A stretch of 48,497 nucleotides of DNA, from the NCBI GenBank assembly GCA_945902805.1, contig CAMDMZ010000037.1, positions 1 through 48,497 of the forward strand. Direction: 5' to 3'. Under the pieces are notes generated by a model. That model worked only from the letters and a program-made list of their open reading frames with translations. It did no database searches and was not told where the DNA came from. The stretch is from Propionivibrio dicarboxylicus (GTDB taxonomy: Bacteria; Pseudomonadota; Gammaproteobacteria; Burkholderiales; Rhodocyclaceae). This document shows, piece by piece, positions 1-11,785 of this stretch. The position numbers and the translations under genes were made by a program. How positions within the stretch are numbered: position 1 is the stretch's first letter; every line of letters starts with the position of its first letter.

Positions 1-20
1 TGCGTCGCTTCTGCGTCCAT
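1..20 (-). CDS. 5' end of an unknown gene running off the left edge
   Basis: Only the first six codons are inside the window (ATG at 20-18, reading M-D-A-E-A-T). The call rests on a textbook Shine-Dalgarno sequence AAGGAGAT on the minus strand at 32-25, with six bases between GGAG and the ATG. The gene would be divergent from the hybrid kinase that begins at 226. No function can be inferred from six residues. Confidence 0.4.
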
Positions 21-225
21 CGACATCTCCTTCGGTCGGGGTTACCTCGCAGATTCGGCATGTCTTCGACCTTCTTGATCCTTCCTCGGTTTTACCCCTC
101 TGTTCCTCCCTTTCGATACATCAGCGTTCACCACTTTCAATTACACCCGGGTGGCATGACAAATTTTCCGAGAGTCTGCGTCGTTATACTAAAGACCTAG
201 GTGTTCCTCGGTCCCCCGCCCTTTC

Positions 226-4137
<3,912 letters not shown>

Positions 4138-4153
4138 ACGTCTTGGAAGCGTT

Positions 4154-7009
4154 CTATCGATGGTTCTGGCAGCGCTCGAGATTTAGCGCCAGCAAGCGGC
4201 GCAGGATTTCTTCGTCGGGCATCGCCGGCGTGTAGTTGGCCCAGCCATAGGCTTGCGCCACCGCTGTATCGAGCGCCTGGTGCGCGTTGACCAGCCACGT
4301 CGGGCGGACGTTGTAAAGATTCGTCAGCGTGCGCTTTTTCAGCTCGGCCTCAAAACCGGGTTTGGCGACGATGCGGTCGGGGTAACCAAGGACGATTTCA
4401 GGAATGCGCTCCGTCCATTCCGGCGGATTGAGCCAGTTTTCGCGCAGTTGGTTGAGGCGTTGTGCGGCGGCGGCGATGGCCTGCGCCGTCACCCTGGCGG
4501 AGGCCGGGGCCCAGTTGCTGGCGTTTGATGCCGTGTCGCGTGGCGTCAGGCCGCCGGGGAAAGGGAAGGTTTCAAAGGTGGTGGTGGGCGTGTAGCGCGG
4601 ACGATCTTCGAGCGAGGTGCCGAGCCGCAACGACCAGAGTTCGTGGAAGCGTGAATGCAGGATGCCGAAGGTGGCGTCGTCGGCGCGGGCGATAACGGTC
4701 AGGTTTTTGTCCGGCACGATGGGCGGTGCCATCCATGCAAAGACGCGATGTTTGGATACCTCTGGCGTAACGATGAAGCGTGGCAGCGTTGCAGTTGCGC
4801 GGCGCATTGCTGGCCGGGGGCGATGAAATAGCCACCAGATTTCGCTGGTGTCCGCTACGCGGTTTCCAACGCGCGTCGGTTGCACATGCTCTTTTGCGTA
4901 GGTGAAGGGCGTTTCGTAAAGGCAAGCGTCAGCTTCCGGCATGTCGGTGCCGTAGTCGATGATCCAGACATCGCGGTTGCGCCGCGTGATGTCGAGGCCG
5001 TTGAACCATGGCTTCACCACCTCGGTGTTCGGTCGGCCATGTGGATTCGGCAGCGTCAGCCACTTGCGAGCGAGGTCACCAGGAATGTCAAACGGGCCAG
5101 TTTTCTGAATGCCGAGGTAGGCAGTTCCCGCGTTCTCAGGCAATGGTTTCGCTGCTGCCAGATCAAGCCCGACCGCCGCCGAAAGATCGGCGTGTATGGT
5201 CTTCGCCGGCTGCCCGTCAAGATTGCCCATCGCGGCATCGGCTGTGCCAAAGCACACCAGCGACACGCGCACTGCCGCTCCTTCGTTGATCCACGGTTCG
5301 TCGCCCCATGCCTCAAAGATGCGCCCGCTGGCAACAATCCGATCCAGAGCTTTGCGGTTCGCGCCACCGCGCACACTGTTCGTACCAACCAGACCGGCCG
5401 CGATGCACTTGCCCGCGTCGATTTGCGCCCGTGACTTCTCGAACCAGTAAGTGACGAAGTCGGCGCCACCAGGCACGCGACCGGCATAGCACTGGCGTAG
5501 CGTATCAGTGTATTCAGCGCCCAATTCGCTGCGCATTACCTTGTCGCCCAGAAACGGTGGATTCCCCACCACCGCATCACAGGCAGGCCATTCCGCCTCA
5601 ATCGCCGTACCGCCAGCGCCGACTTTTACGAGGGCGTCGCGGTTTTCAATAGTGTCGAGCGGTTTCAGGATCGGCTGCGCCGAGACCGGATAGCCATTCC
5701 GTAGCATCCATTGAATCTCGCCGATCCAGACCGTGACGCGCGCGAGCTCTGCCGCGTAGGGGTCAAGTTCGATGCCCAGTACGTTGGCGGGCGAAACTTC
5801 GATGCTGACCTGGCGTTGCAGGCCCAAGGTTTCGGCGTCGATGTTGGCGCGGCGTTCCAGGTCTTTCAGGGCCTTCAGCGCGAGGTAAAGGAAATTGCCG
5901 CTGCCGCAGGCCGGGTCGAGTACGCGGAAGTTGCGCAGGCGTTCGAGGTAGGAATGGAAGAGGGTGGCGGCGTCGCGGTAGGGCTTGTCGTCGCGCTTTC
6001 TTGACTTATTCATCAGTGCGGCGATCTGCACTTTTGTCGCCTGCCATTCGGCCGTCAGCGGGCGAACGATGACGGGATCGATCAGGCGCATGATGGTGGC
6101 CGAATCGGTGTAATGCGCGCCGAGTTGTGAACGCTTGGCCGGGTTGAGGCCGCGCTCGAACAGGGTGCCGAAGATTGAAGGATCGATGTTGCGCCAATCC
6201 ATTTCGGCGGCGTGGTGTAGCGCGGTGACGTCCGCGCCGGTGAGCGGTGGCACAGCAACGCTGGCAAACAGGCCGCCGTTGAACCAGGCGATAGTTTCGT
6301 CGCCGTAGTCGCTACCGCTTTGCATGGCATTGAACAGGGCCGTGAGCCGATTCGTGGCGCGTACCGGGTCGTTGGCGGTTTTGCCGAGCAGGCCGGTAAA
6401 CAGGCCGCGCGACAATAAACCTTCATCTTCGGCGAACATGCAGAACAGGCACTGAATGAGGAAGTGCGCCACCGGTTGCGCAGCCAGCCCGCGAGCGCGC
6501 AAGGTTTCGGCCAACGCGCCGAGTTTGCCTGCGGCATCTTCAGTAATCGCAGCGAGCGATTTGACCGGGCGCAGTTGTTCGGGATCGGTGAACACCCAGC
6601 GCAGGGTTTGCAGATTTTCCGGGGCGCCGATGTCTTCGATACGGATGCTGCGTGGTTCGTCGGGGTAGCCGGTGAAGGCGGTATGAATCTCGATGCGTTC
6701 GCGGTCGGAGACGATCAGCAGCGGCGGGTTTTCCAGTTCCAGGCTGTAGTCGGTGAGCTGCTTGAGGGCGGCGCGCAGGTCGCGTCCGGGGCGCTTGTTT
6801 TCCCAGCCGAAGTGGCCGCGCTTCCAGACATCGGCCCAGCCATCACCGCCACTGGCTTTGCCGGCACCGCGTTCGAAACAGTAGTTGTCGGCGTCGCGTG
6901 GTTTTTCAACGCCGAGCAACTCGCAAAGGTCGTCAAAGTGCGCTTGTGCCCCGGCGCGTTCAGAAAGCGGGTTGTCGCGCCACAAGGCGATGAACTGTTC
7001 GGATGTCAT
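4154..7009 (-). CDS. MmeI-like (type IIL) combined restriction endonuclease-adenine methyltransferase
   Basis: This 951-residue protein is close in size to MmeI (about 919). The N-terminal domain holds D60, nine residues, then E70-N-K72. This is the D-X9-EXK nuclease signature reported for MmeI, so cleavage activity is plausible and the gene need not be an orphan methylase. A helical spacer follows. The gamma-class N6-adenine methyltransferase core has motif I (DPACGSGNF, 365-373) and catalytic motif IV (NPPF, 483-486). The C-terminal third, with FPFP near residue 820, should be the target-recognition domain. No separate specificity or helicase gene is adjacent, as expected for type IIL. A copy of the dispersed repeat encodes VGAGGTAI at about 461-469, just before motif IV. 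The gene converges on the upstream kinase with a 16-base gap. BREX PglX is an alternative family, but there are no BREX neighbours. Confidence 0.85.
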   Translation of the reverse strand: MTSEQFIALWRDNPLSERAGAQAHFDDLCELLGVEKPRDADNYCFERGAGKASGGDGWADVWKRGHFGWENKRPGRDLRAALKQLTDYSLELENPPLLIVSDRERIEIHTAFTGYPDEPRSIRIEDIGAPENLQTLRWVFTDPEQLRPVKSLAAITEDAAGKLGALAETLRARGLAAQPVAHFLIQCLFCMFAEDEGLLSRGLFTGLLGKTANDPVRATNRLTALFNAMQSGSDYGDETIAWFNGGLFASVAVPPLTGADVTALHHAAEMDWRNIDPSIFGTLFERGLNPAKRSQLGAHYTDSATIMRLIDPVIVRPLTAEWQATKVQIAALMNKSRKRDDKPYRDAATLFHSYLERLRNFRVLDPACGSGNFLYLALKALKDLERRANIDAETLGLQRQVSIEVSPANVLGIELDPYAAELARVTVWIGEIQWMLRNGYPVSAQPILKPLDTIENRDALVKVGAGGTAIEAEWPACDAVVGNPPFLGDKVMRSELGAEYTDTLRQCYAGRVPGGADFVTYWFEKSRAQIDAGKCIAAGLVGTNSVRGGANRKALDRIVASGRIFEAWGDEPWINEGAAVRVSLVCFGTADAAMGNLDGQPAKTIHADLSAAVGLDLAAAKPLPENAGTAYLGIQKTGPFDIPGDLARKWLTLPNPHGRPNTEVVKPWFNGLDITRRNRDVWIIDYGTDMPEADACLYETPFTYAKEHVQPTRVGNRVADTSEIWWLFHRPRPAMRRATATLPRFIVTPEVSKHRVFAWMAPPIVPDKNLTVIARADDATFGILHSRFHELWSLRLGTSLEDRPRYTPTTTFETFPFPGGLTPRDTASNASNWAPASARVTAQAIAAAAQRLNQLRENWLNPPEWTERIPEIVLGYPDRIVAKPGFEAELKKRTLTNLYNVRPTWLVNAHQALDTAVAQAYGWANYTPAMPDEEILRRLLALNLERCQNHR
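5604..5627 (-). repeat. Dispersed 25-28 bp repeat, copy 1 (inside the restriction-methylase gene)
   Basis: In the gene's sense the sequence is AAAAGTCGGCGCTGG followed by CGGTACGGC. It reads in frame as K-V-G-A-G-G-T-A, between the conserved LKPLDTIENRDAL segment and the NPPF motif. Strand marks the direction in which the element reads AAAAAGTCGG. Confidence 0.85.
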
Positions 7010-7071
7010 AACGACATTGTCGCCGAAAGTCGGTGCGACGAGAGGAATCCGTTTGGATCGCTACAGGTGCG

Positions 7072-7497
7072 TTACTGCTGAACTGCCCACGGGTTGATGA
7101 CGATCAAGCCCGCTGCTTCGAATGGAGCGGTGTCACTGGTTGCGACAATCAAGCCATGCGTCGTCGCCGTGGCCGCGATGTAGCCGTCTGCGGGTGCGAT
7201 AGCCTTTCCGTCGGCCCTCGCACGGGCACGAAGCTCCGCATAGGCGGCGGACGCGGCCGCGTCGAAGGGCAGGATTCGACCGGCGAACAAAGGCAAGATG
7301 CGTTGCTCAAGACTGGCGTGGAGAGTGTCTTTTCGTTTGCCAGGCGGTAGTGCCGCGATGCCAAAGCGCAACTCGGCCAGGCTGATCGTCGATAGGTAAA
7401 GCGTTTCGACAAGTTGCGCGTCCAGCCAGGCCAGCACGCCCGCATCGCCGGCTACCTTCAATGGCTCAGAAACGACGTTGGTATCGAGAAGAATCAT
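7072..7497 (-). CDS. fitB: PIN-domain toxin ribonuclease (FitB/VapC family)
   Basis: This 141-residue protein is the toxin of a type II toxin-antitoxin pair. PIN-domain RNases of this family cleave RNA at a magnesium site built from conserved acidic residues. All are visible: Asp5 in LLDTNVVSE, a Glu in STISLAELRFG, an Asp in APADGYIAATA and another in VATSDTAPF. Length is typical for the family, so the toxin looks intact. The start overlaps the antitoxin stop by four bases (ATGA), indicating translational coupling. FitB is the closest named relative by sequence style; vapC would be an equally fair label. Confidence 0.9.
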   Translation of the reverse strand: MILLDTNVVSEPLKVAGDAGVLAWLDAQLVETLYLSTISLAELRFGIAALPPGKRKDTLHASLEQRILPLFAGRILPFDAAASAAYAELRARARADGKAIAPADGYIAATATTHGLIVATSDTAPFEAAGLIVINPWAVQQ

Positions 7498-7733
7498 TCA
7501 AGGCTGATCGGCTCTGCGGGTGTCTTGTCGCGCTCGATCTCAAGCTCGAACCCGCCGACTTGCTGGCCAATGTCAGCCAGCAACGAGCCCAGCTTGATCC
7601 GGCCTTCGGGCCGCGCAGCGCTTTCGAGGATGGCCCGGATCTCGGCTTCGGTGCTTCGACCGGCCATCGCGGCGCGCACACGCAAAGCGCGGTGGGTTTC
7701 CTCGGGCAAGTTACGAACAGTGATTGATGCCAT
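7494..7733 (-). CDS. fitA: Ribbon-helix-helix antitoxin (FitA family)
   Basis: This 79-residue protein begins MASITVRNLPEETHRALR, the short beta strand and first helix of an Arc-type ribbon-helix-helix DNA-binding domain. The C-terminal tail, with GGFELEIERDKTPAEP, should wrap around the PIN toxin and block its active site. It is the first gene of the pair, as expected, and overlaps the toxin by four bases. The family normally represses its own promoter together with the toxin; candidate operator repeats lie just upstream. Confidence 0.9.
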   Translation of the reverse strand: MASITVRNLPEETHRALRVRAAMAGRSTEAEIRAILESAARPEGRIKLGSLLADIGQQVGGFELEIERDKTPAEPISLE

Positions 7734-7751
7734 CGCTAATAACTCCGAAAG

Positions 7752-7788
7752 GTGATATCAATGACTGCATTATAGGCGAGTGATAGCA
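7752..7788 (-). promoter_or_regulatory. Candidate promoter and operator of the fitAB pair
   Basis: A perfect TATAAT lies on the minus strand at 7774-7769, 35 bases upstream of the antitoxin ATG. It is flanked on the plus strand by GTGATATCA (7752-7760, containing the palindrome TGATATCA) and GTGATAGCA (7780-7788), starting 28 bases apart. Paired sites around the -10 box suit ribbon-helix-helix autorepression. No convincing -35 box is seen. Confidence 0.4.
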
Positions 7789-7791
7789 GTT

Positions 7792-8817
7792 CTACCGCAC
7801 GCCTTCCTCGTACCAACCCTTGCTGGCATTGACCACTTTCACAACCAACAACATCACCGGCACCTCGATCAGCACGCCGACCACGGTCGCCAGGGCGGCG
7901 CCGGATTCGAAGCCGAACAACGAGATGGCGGTGGCGACGGCGAGTTCGAAGAAGTTGCTGGCGCCGATCAGGGCCGACGGACAAGCGACGTTGTGTGTTT
8001 CACCGACGCGGCGATTGAGCCAATAGGCGAGACCGGAATTGAAACAGACCTGGATCAGGATCGGCACGGCGAGCAGGGCAATTACCAGCGGCTGCTCGAT
8101 GATGGCGCGGCCTTGAAAGGCGAACAGCAGCACCAGCGTGGCGAGTAGCGCGGCGACCGACCAGGGGCCGATTTTCGCCAGCATGGCGTCAAAATAATCC
8201 TGGCCACGGGCGAGCAAGGTCTTGCGCCAGAGCTGGGCGAGTGCCAGCGGAATGACGATGTAGAGAACGACGGACGTGACCAGCGTCGCCCACGGCACGG
8301 TGATCGCCGAAATGCCGAGCAACAGCCCGACGAGTGGGGCGAAGGCGACGATCATGATGCTGTCGTTGAGTGCGACCTGCGAGAGCGTGAACAGCGGATC
8401 GCCATTGGTCAGCCGGCTCCAGACGAAGACCATTGCCGTGCAAGGTGCGGCGGCGAGCAGGATCAGGCCGGCGATGTAGCTGTCGAGCTGGTCGGCGGGG
8501 AGATAGGGGGCGAACAGATGACGAATGAAAATCCAGCCCAGCAGCGCCATCGAGAAGGGCTTGACCAGCCAGTTCACGAACAGCGTGACGCCGATGCCTT
8601 TGATGTGAGCTTTGACCTCGTGCAGTGCGCTGAAATCGACCTTGACCAGCATCGGGATGATCATCACCCAGATCAAGAGACCGACCGGCAGATTGACGTT
8701 GGCGACTTCCATCTTGCCCAACATCTGAAAAGGTGCCGGCACGAACTGGCCAAGGGCGATGCCGACGACGATGCAGAGGAATACCCAGACGGTGAGATAG
8801 CGTTCGAACACCGACAT
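7792..8817 (-). CDS. acr3: Arsenite efflux permease, ACR3 family
   Basis: This 341-residue inner-membrane protein has about ten hydrophobic helices and starts MSVFERYLTVWVFLCIVVGIALG, characteristic of ACR3-type As(III)/H+ antiporters. The internal AAPCTAMVFVWSRLTNGD carries the conserved helix cysteine expected for arsenite translocation, and QVALNDSIMI is also family-typical. It exports arsenite made by the arsenate reductase directly upstream (three-base gap), and is the last gene of the seven-gene ars operon. Length and both ends look intact. Confidence 0.93.
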   Translation of the reverse strand: MSVFERYLTVWVFLCIVVGIALGQFVPAPFQMLGKMEVANVNLPVGLLIWVMIIPMLVKVDFSALHEVKAHIKGIGVTLFVNWLVKPFSMALLGWIFIRHLFAPYLPADQLDSYIAGLILLAAAPCTAMVFVWSRLTNGDPLFTLSQVALNDSIMIVAFAPLVGLLLGISAITVPWATLVTSVVLYIVIPLALAQLWRKTLLARGQDYFDAMLAKIGPWSVAALLATLVLLFAFQGRAIIEQPLVIALLAVPILIQVCFNSGLAYWLNRRVGETHNVACPSALIGASNFFELAVATAISLFGFESGAALATVVGVLIEVPVMLLVVKVVNASKGWYEEGVR

Positions 8818-8820
8818 GAT

Positions 8821-9321
8821 TCAGGCTTCCGTATGGATCTTGCGCGCGGCAGCCAGTGCCTCGTCGCGGCTCATGGTTTCCAGCGGCAGGGCGAGGAAGG
8901 CTTCGATGCGGGTTTTCAGCGATTGGTAGGCGGTTTCGAAGGCCACGCGGCGGGCGTCCAGCGGTTCGACATGCGCTGGGTCGGGTAAGGACCAGTGCGC
9001 GGTGGTCGGGTGGCCGGGCCAGACCGGGCAGGTTTCGTTGGCGGCGTTGCTGCAAACGGTGAAGATGAAGTCAAAAGTCGGTGCTGGTGGTACGGCGGTA
9101 GCGCTGAATTCGTCCCACGATTTGCTGCGCGCACCGTCGCGGGGAACGCCGTGCTTGAGCAAGGTCTCGATGGCGACCGGATTGACCACACCGCCCGGCT
9201 TGCTGCCTGCCGAGTATGCCTTGATTCGACCTTGACCGAGATGGTTGAACAACATCTCGCCAAGAATCGAGCGGGCAGAATTGCCGGTGCACAGCACCAG
9301 TACGTTGAAGGCTTGGCTCAC
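8821..9321 (-). CDS. arsC: Arsenate reductase, low-molecular-weight phosphatase fold
   Basis: This 166-residue protein reduces arsenate to arsenite in the cytosol. It has the P-loop CTGNSARS at residues 11-18 (Cys-X5-Arg) and further cysteines in TVCSNAANETCPVWPG, matching the resolving cysteines of thioredoxin-coupled ArsC proteins. The chosen start is GTG at 9321, because the P-loop must lie near the N-terminus and this codon overlaps the upstream TGA stop as GTGA. The frame stays open further upstream but without family sequence. A dispersed-repeat copy encodes AVPPAPTF at about 75-83, between SWDEFSAT and DFIFTVC. Electrons probably come from thioredoxin. Confidence 0.92.
   Translation of the reverse strand: MSQAFNVLVLCTGNSARSILGEMLFNHLGQGRIKAYSAGSKPGGVVNPVAIETLLKHGVPRDGARSKSWDEFSATAVPPAPTFDFIFTVCSNAANETCPVWPGHPTTAHWSLPDPAHVEPLDARRVAFETAYQSLKTRIEAFLALPLETMSRDEALAAARKIHTEA
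9073..9098 (+). repeat. Dispersed 25-28 bp repeat, copy 2 (inside arsC)
   Basis: AAAAGTCGGTGCTGG then TGGTACGGCGG. The host gene runs on the opposite strand, so this copy is translated as T-A-V-P-P-A-P-T-F, in frame and between two conserved ArsC segments. Confidence 0.85.
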
Positions 9322-10553
9322 GATGATTTCTCCGGGGATAGTTTTGCAGCAACGACGGTGATGACGACGGCGAGAGCCATCAGGCCGAAGGCGATGCCAA
9401 CCTGGCTGATGCTTTCCGGCGCGAGCAGCAGCAGTGCGCCGAGGCCGAGCATCATCAGACCGGACATCAGCTTGAGCAGACGGCCTTCGCGCTCGGTCAG
9501 TTTTCTCGCCCCCAGGGTGCCGGCGAAGACGGCGACGATGGCGGCGAGCGGGACGACGTAGATCAGGTTGTAGGCGGCGAGATACATGTAACGACCGGAG
9601 GGTGTCAGGTCGGCGAGCGTCAGCAGACGCGTAAAGACCATAGGGAAGCCAGCGGTGCACAGCAGTTCATAGAAGTTGGCGGCGATGGCGAGGAAGGTGG
9701 TCGCCAGCACCATGGCCGGTAGGCTGTCGGCGGCGAGGATGCCGCGCGCACGGCGAAAGATGTCGGCCTTTTGCGCCTCGGGAATCGAGAGCGTGAGACC
9801 CTGTTTGAAGCGGAAGAAATCCTTGACGTTAATAGCGCCGACAAGGACGGCCAGCGCACCAGCGACCAGCGTGACCCAGGCCAGATGACCGAAGAGCTGG
9901 AAGACATTGAGCCAGGCCGCCATAAAAGCGAAATACATCAGCCCGGAAATGGCAACGAAAACACCGCCGATGATCAGCATGCGCGAACGGTTTTTCTGGT
10001 GCGCCATCATCGACAGCAGGAACAGCAGCACGAAGAATGCGCACGGGTTGAAGGCATCGAGCCCGGCCAGCACGAACGTCAGCGCCGGTAGCGAAAAGCT
10101 GGCGAGATCGACGCGTCCGAGCAGTGGGAGATCAATGCTTTCGGTACGGCCGGCGGTGTCAGTTGCCCCATTGCGCGCCCTGCAGGCATCGAGGCGTTCG
10201 CGGATCAGCGCGCCGGTGGTGGCATCGCTGTCCCAGCCGGTGTGCATTTCGCCGCAGAAAATCAAGGCCGGAACGGCGCTTGCGTCGGCGCCAATTGCTT
10301 GGGTCATGGTCAGATAATGACGCACGTTTTCCGGTTGGCGCGAAAGCTCAAGCGCATGCAGGGTGACCCACGGGCGCTGGGCGGGAATCGCTTCGATGTA
10401 CGGATGTGCGGCGGTGCAATGCGGACAGGTCAGCGACCAGTAGAAATACAACTGCACTTGTGGCGTGCCGTCCGAGCCGGGGGTGACCCACGGTGCGTCC
10501 GCGTGAGCCGTGGGCGCCAGCAACAGCCACAACAGTAGAAAGACACGTCGCAT
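9318..10553 (-). CDS. Periplasmic thioredoxin domain fused to a DsbD/CcdA-like membrane domain
   Basis: This 411-residue protein has a signal peptide (MRRVFLLLWLLLAPTAHADA). A thioredoxin/DsbA-like domain follows with the active-site motif CPHC (43-46) and the downstream cis-proline region SAVPALIFCG. After a linker at about residue 155 comes a membrane domain of about seven helices. It carries DAFNPCAFFVLL and ELLCTAGFPMVF, the two cysteine motifs that CcdA and the DsbD transmembrane domain use to pass thiol electrons across the membrane. It therefore probably carries reducing power from cytosolic thioredoxin to the periplasm. Here the thioredoxin domain is N-terminal, unlike DsbD, where it is C-terminal. 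It sits inside the ars operon, nine bases after the metallo-hydrolase gene and overlapping arsC by four bases. The substrate is unknown. Confidence 0.8.
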   Translation of the reverse strand: MRRVFLLLWLLLAPTAHADAPWVTPGSDGTPQVQLYFYWSLTCPHCTAAHPYIEAIPAQRPWVTLHALELSRQPENVRHYLTMTQAIGADASAVPALIFCGEMHTGWDSDATTGALIRERLDACRARNGATDTAGRTESIDLPLLGRVDLASFSLPALTFVLAGLDAFNPCAFFVLLFLLSMMAHQKNRSRMLIIGGVFVAISGLMYFAFMAAWLNVFQLFGHLAWVTLVAGALAVLVGAINVKDFFRFKQGLTLSIPEAQKADIFRRARGILAADSLPAMVLATTFLAIAANFYELLCTAGFPMVFTRLLTLADLTPSGRYMYLAAYNLIYVVPLAAIVAVFAGTLGARKLTEREGRLLKLMSGLMMLGLGALLLLAPESISQVGIAFGLMALAVVITVVAAKLSPEKSS

Positions 10554-10562
10554 CGGGTTTCG

Positions 10563-11477
10563 CTATTCCGCTTCGGCTTCGAGATAGGCGCGGCTGGCGT
10601 TCGGGCCACGCAGTTCGGGATACACCGGCAGATAGGCAAAAGCCTTGTCATCGAGCGTGTCGATTGCCTTTTGCAGATCGTCACCGGCATCAACCGCCTG
10701 CTTCATGTGCGTCCGCAGTTTCAACAGGTAATCGTGGGTTTCCTTGCGCGCTTTGGCCCGGTCGGCGGGTGCGCCATGGCCGGGCACGATGAGTTCTGGT
10801 TGCAGGGCCTCCAGTGCGACGAATGAGCCCAACCAGCGGCCGACATGCGACATTGGCATGACACCGAGCAGACGATCGACGTAGACGATGTCGCCGGAAA
10901 AGGCGACGCGCTGGCGTGGCAGCCAGACAATGCTGTCGCCGGGGGTATGGCCGCCGCCGGCGAAGATGAGTTCGATGCTTTCTTTACCCAGCGTAAGGGT
11001 TTCGCGGCTGGTGAAAGTACGTGTGGGTTTTTGTACCTGCGTGCCGCTGAAGGCGGCGCCGAGTAAGCGGCTGAGGCTCTCAGCCTGCATTTCGCCACGC
11101 TCGGCGATATCGGTCACGGTCTTTTCGTGCGCCAGTACAGGTATGCCTTGTGCGGCGAAATGGCTGTTGCCCAGCCAGCGATGATCCTGGCCGCCGGTGT
11201 TGATGACCCACTTGATCGGCTGCGGCGTGATTTTGCGAATCGTCGCTTCGATCTTCTGCGCCACCTGCCGCGAACTGCCGCTGTCGATCACCACCACACC
11301 GGCATCGGTGATGATGAAGCCGGTGTTGGCGTTCATGCCCTCGTTGGCCACCGTGCGTGGGCCAGTTTCGCCGATGAAGGCATAAACGCCATCAGCCACT
11401 TTCTGCGGCACGGCATCCCAGGCGCGCAGCGTCGAGCTAAGGATCAGCAGGCAAATTAGCGCCAGGCCGCGCATCAA
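10563..11477 (-). CDS. Exported metallo-beta-lactamase-fold protein with degenerate metal motif (SoxH-like)
   Basis: This 304-residue protein has a signal peptide (MMRGLALICLLILSSTLRA), so it should act in the periplasm. The fold is recognisable from NTGFIITDAGVVVIDSG, AGGGHTPGDSIVWLP, FSGDIVYVDRLLG and IVPGHG. These retain the third-motif histidine, the bridging aspartate and the last histidine. The first motif, normally HxHxDH, reads NTGGQDHRWLGN and keeps only the Asp-His, so zinc site 1 is incomplete. Relatives of this style occur among SoxH and quinoprotein-relay hydrolases. The gene overlaps the small thioredoxin gene by four bases (ATGA) and precedes the DsbD-like gene, which suggests a thiol or organoarsenical substrate. 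That is inference. Confidence 0.75.
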   Translation of the reverse strand: MMRGLALICLLILSSTLRAWDAVPQKVADGVYAFIGETGPRTVANEGMNANTGFIITDAGVVVIDSGSSRQVAQKIEATIRKITPQPIKWVINTGGQDHRWLGNSHFAAQGIPVLAHEKTVTDIAERGEMQAESLSRLLGAAFSGTQVQKPTRTFTSRETLTLGKESIELIFAGGGHTPGDSIVWLPRQRVAFSGDIVYVDRLLGVMPMSHVGRWLGSFVALEALQPELIVPGHGAPADRAKARKETHDYLLKLRTHMKQAVDAGDDLQKAIDTLDDKAFAYLPVYPELRGPNASRAYLEAEAE

Positions 11478-11704
11478 AACCAGCCCTCAACCTTGGCTCG
11501 CGTCGGTACGCCACCGGCATGCACCACCTTGCCGTCGATCACCACGCCGGGCGTGCTCATCACGCCGTAGCTCATGATCAATTTGAGGTCTTCGACCTTT
11601 TCGAGCTGGATTTCTGCGCCCTTGGCTTTGGCGACTTCGTCGACCAGCTTGAGGGTGTTCTGGCAATTGGCACAACCGGTGCCGAGGACTTTGATGTTTT
11701 TCAT
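11474..11704 (-). CDS. Small thioredoxin-like redox protein (CANC motif)
   Basis: This 76-residue cytosolic protein has a minimal thioredoxin fold: KVLGTGCANCQNTLKLV with the CxxC pair at 11 and 14, and the cis-proline loop MSTPGVVIDGKVVHAG. It belongs to the small redox-disulfide protein type often encoded beside COG0701 permeases, as here. It may hand electrons to the DsbD-like membrane protein, to ArsC, or chaperone trivalent arsenic through its cysteine pair; the sequence does not decide. The stop overlaps the next gene by four bases. Confidence 0.85.
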   Translation of the reverse strand: MKNIKVLGTGCANCQNTLKLVDEVAKAKGAEIQLEKVEDLKLIMSYGVMSTPGVVIDGKVVHAGGVPTRAKVEGWF

Positions 11705-11725
11705 GGGGATTTACGCTGAAGGGTT

Positions 11726-11779
11726 AAAAAGTCGGTGTGACCGAAGGAAATCCCCTTTTCGGGACTGGCGATACGGCGC
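11726..11779 (+). repeat. Dispersed repeat, split copy (copy 10) interrupted by 27 bases
   Basis: AAAAAGTCGGTG (11726-11737) and CTGGCGATACGGCGC (11765-11779) together make one full element. A 27-base segment (11738-11764) interrupts it. That segment contains CCGAA and TTTTCGG arms that could pair. It lies in the 81-base gap between the permease and small thioredoxin genes. Confidence 0.6.
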
Positions 11780-11785
11780 TTTTGT

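Noticed and set aside
4154-7009. BREX phage-defence system based on the methyltransferase
   Set aside because: No brxA, brxB, brxC, pglZ or brxL genes are nearby, and the N-terminal D-X9-EXK nuclease motif points to the MmeI family.
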